In this document: one piece after another, positions 62,855-64,000 of the stretch
Layout: the number at the start of each line of letters is the position of its first letter
Position numbering within the stretch: the stretch's first letter is position 1
From: Immersiella caudata
Taxonomy: Eukaryota; Ascomycota; Sordariomycetes; Sordariales; Lasiosphaeriaceae
NCBI GenBank assembly: GCA_030512335.1
Contig: JAULSU010000001.1
Location: 7,750,001 to 7,814,000, forward strand
Length of the DNA: 64,000 bases
Direction of reading: 5' to 3'
Made by a program: the position numbers and the translations under genes
Notes under the pieces: generated by a model
What the model saw: only the letters and a program-made list of their open reading frames with translations
What the model was told of the DNA's origin: nothing
Databases searched by the model: none

Positions 62855-63608
62855 ATGAACTCTCCCTGGATTCTTCATCCCATTGCTCCCAACCCCGAAA
62901 CCTCCGAGGACTTGATCTCGATGGCCTATCAACAAATCCTCAGAACGCACCGGTCTCACCCATTGCTGAGCAAGGCCATGCCCCTTTCCGAACTCAACGA
63001 CGTCACTACCCTCTCCGTCTACCTCACCGACTTCCTCACTTTCGAGATAGCCGAAAAGGTCTGCGAGCACATCCTAGGCGGCCAGCAAGCCCGTCAGATC
63101 AGCGAAAGCGCCACAGCAGCTCATCTTACATAGCGCGGCCCGCGTCCTCGTGAGAGGGCCAACTTCACCATCGGGCCTATCCTGGTCCATGACTTCCTCA
63201 ACGCCTGGTATCTCAAGCATGGTCAAGATGAGTTGTACTGGGGTGCCGACCGCGCGCTCCACGATGACAATCTCTTTAAAAAATCTCGTCGTCTTCCATT
63301 TTCTCCGCCAGGAGCACATGCCTAGGATCTCCACCATAATCCGTACAGAGTTCGCTGCGGTGTTGGGTAAGATGCGGACGATATCACGAAACCTCCCGCC
63401 GCTGCAGCGGCATGTCAGACACTATGACTGTCTGGAGATCAACTTTGATGTTTTGATGTGGCGGGAGAGTCGGCGATTCGGGGATCAAAGTATTAGCGGG
63501 GAGGTTGTTATTGTTGGTCCGGTGGGCTATGGGCATTGGTTGCCCTCATGTTCTGAACCTCGAAGGATTGAGACTGAGGGTGTAACGTTTGTGCCGGGGA
63601 GTAACTGA
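62855..63608 (+). pseudogene. Hypothetical fungal gene, one stop and one frameshift
   Basis: From ATG 62855 (MNSPWILHPIAPNPETSEDLI) a protein-like frame runs through EIAEKVCEHILGG to an in-frame TAG at 63131. The same frame then continues with ANFTIGPILVHDFLNAWYLKHGQDELYWGAD, clearly coding in style. At an A6 run (about 63278-63283) the coding frame appears to shift by one base to FKNLVVFHFLRQEHMPRI and on to HYDCLEINFDVLMWRESRRFGD, ending at 63608. I do not recognise the family. The TAG may have been CAG, a C-to-T transition. Sequencing errors could also explain both breaks. Confidence 0.45.
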
Positions 63609-64000
63609 ATGGTGGTGGATTGTCCTGGACGTGGATGTATGGTTGTGAATGTCGGGCTGGAGAGGTGCTGACAAACGGCGGGGAGACGCTTCCGACCTAA
63701 GATATAAATTGAACCAATAAATCAGGCAGGATTGCCTCGAGACTGATGCTCACGCCGTTTTGCTGATGTAATTTGGCTTGACTTGACGAAATTTGGAGAA
63801 TTTGTACGTAGGTGACAATTCAGTTCCGTACGCCGCAACCGAAACTGCACACGGGCAAGCTCGCTTTCTCTCTACAATAACGTTCCTCCTCAGGCTTTCT
63901 CCGTTTGCCGCCTCAAGTTGAAGTCCATCACAGCAAGCAGCTGCAATGGAGATTGTGTTCCCCTGTTTCACGTGTCGAAGTTGAGGCGGTGCGTGATGGC
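63609..64000. other. 3' end of window, no gene supported
   Basis: About 390 bases without recognisable gene or RNA. The frame at 63750-63971 minus has no family resemblance. Confidence 0.4.

Noticed and set aside
1..64000. CRISPR arrays, insertion sequences, bacterial operons, replication origins
   Set aside because: None seen; genome type is eukaryotic, with spliced genes. No transposase, reverse transcriptase or terminal repeats were recognised.

Overview
This window is a eukaryotic nuclear contig from a filamentous ascomycete (Pezizomycotina, most likely Sordariomycetes). The signs are many short (about 42-107 bp) GT-AG introns with CTAAC-like branch sites, a tRNA-Thr with an intron, and families that are nearly confined to filamentous fungi: HET, HeLo, fungal NLR, Pth11-like receptors, LaeA-like methyltransferases, DUF3176 and ankyrin-CorA proteins. 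Exon boundaries were worked out by hand from splice sites and reading frame, so ends are approximate wherever I say so.

Layout. (1) 0.8-5.8 kb: ordinary genes: ATP synthase subunit J, an FSH-type serine hydrolase, a conserved small protein, tRNA-Thr(CGU) and a small secreted protein. (2) 6.5-9.6 kb: a graveyard with an NLR 5' fragment (N-domain and P-loop, with a stop and a frameshift), a nuclease-like repeat-family gene carrying a long poly-Glu tract and frame breaks, and a probable NLR/ankyrin 3' relic. (3) 10.6-17.4 kb: the most striking part. An intronless, bacterial-looking single-module NRPS (C-A-PCP) ends in a classical short-chain dehydrogenase fold whose catalytic Tyr is Gln. It faces a PabA-PabB fusion (aminodeoxychorismate synthase). 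The A-domain pocket lacks the alpha-amino-binding Asp and resembles the code I recall for para-aminobenzoate (PABA) activation, so the pair looks like a PABA-using biosynthetic unit with its own precursor supply.

(4) 19.8-25 kb: two inverted J-domain paralogues, one broken, around a lysine/arginine-rich hypothetical protein and a Thr-rich secreted protein. (5) 25.7-38 kb: a LaeA-like methyltransferase, a membrane-anchored multicopper oxidase, two HET proteins, a kinase-like pseudogene and a Pth11-like 7TM protein. (6) 38.3-48 kb: an F-box-like pseudogene, a secreted beta-gamma-crystallin-like protein, a HeLo-TPR fusion protein and a sedoheptulose-bisphosphatase-like phosphatase. (7) 48.4-63.6 kb: two DUF3176 membrane proteins, an HNH nuclease, an ankyrin-CorA channel-like protein, a truncated spherulin-4 gene and a decayed hypothetical gene.

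The window joins a probable secondary-metabolite locus to a region rich in self/non-self recognition and cell-death genes (NLR, HET x2, HeLo) and in pseudogenes. That mixture is typical of fast-evolving accessory regions of fungal chromosomes.
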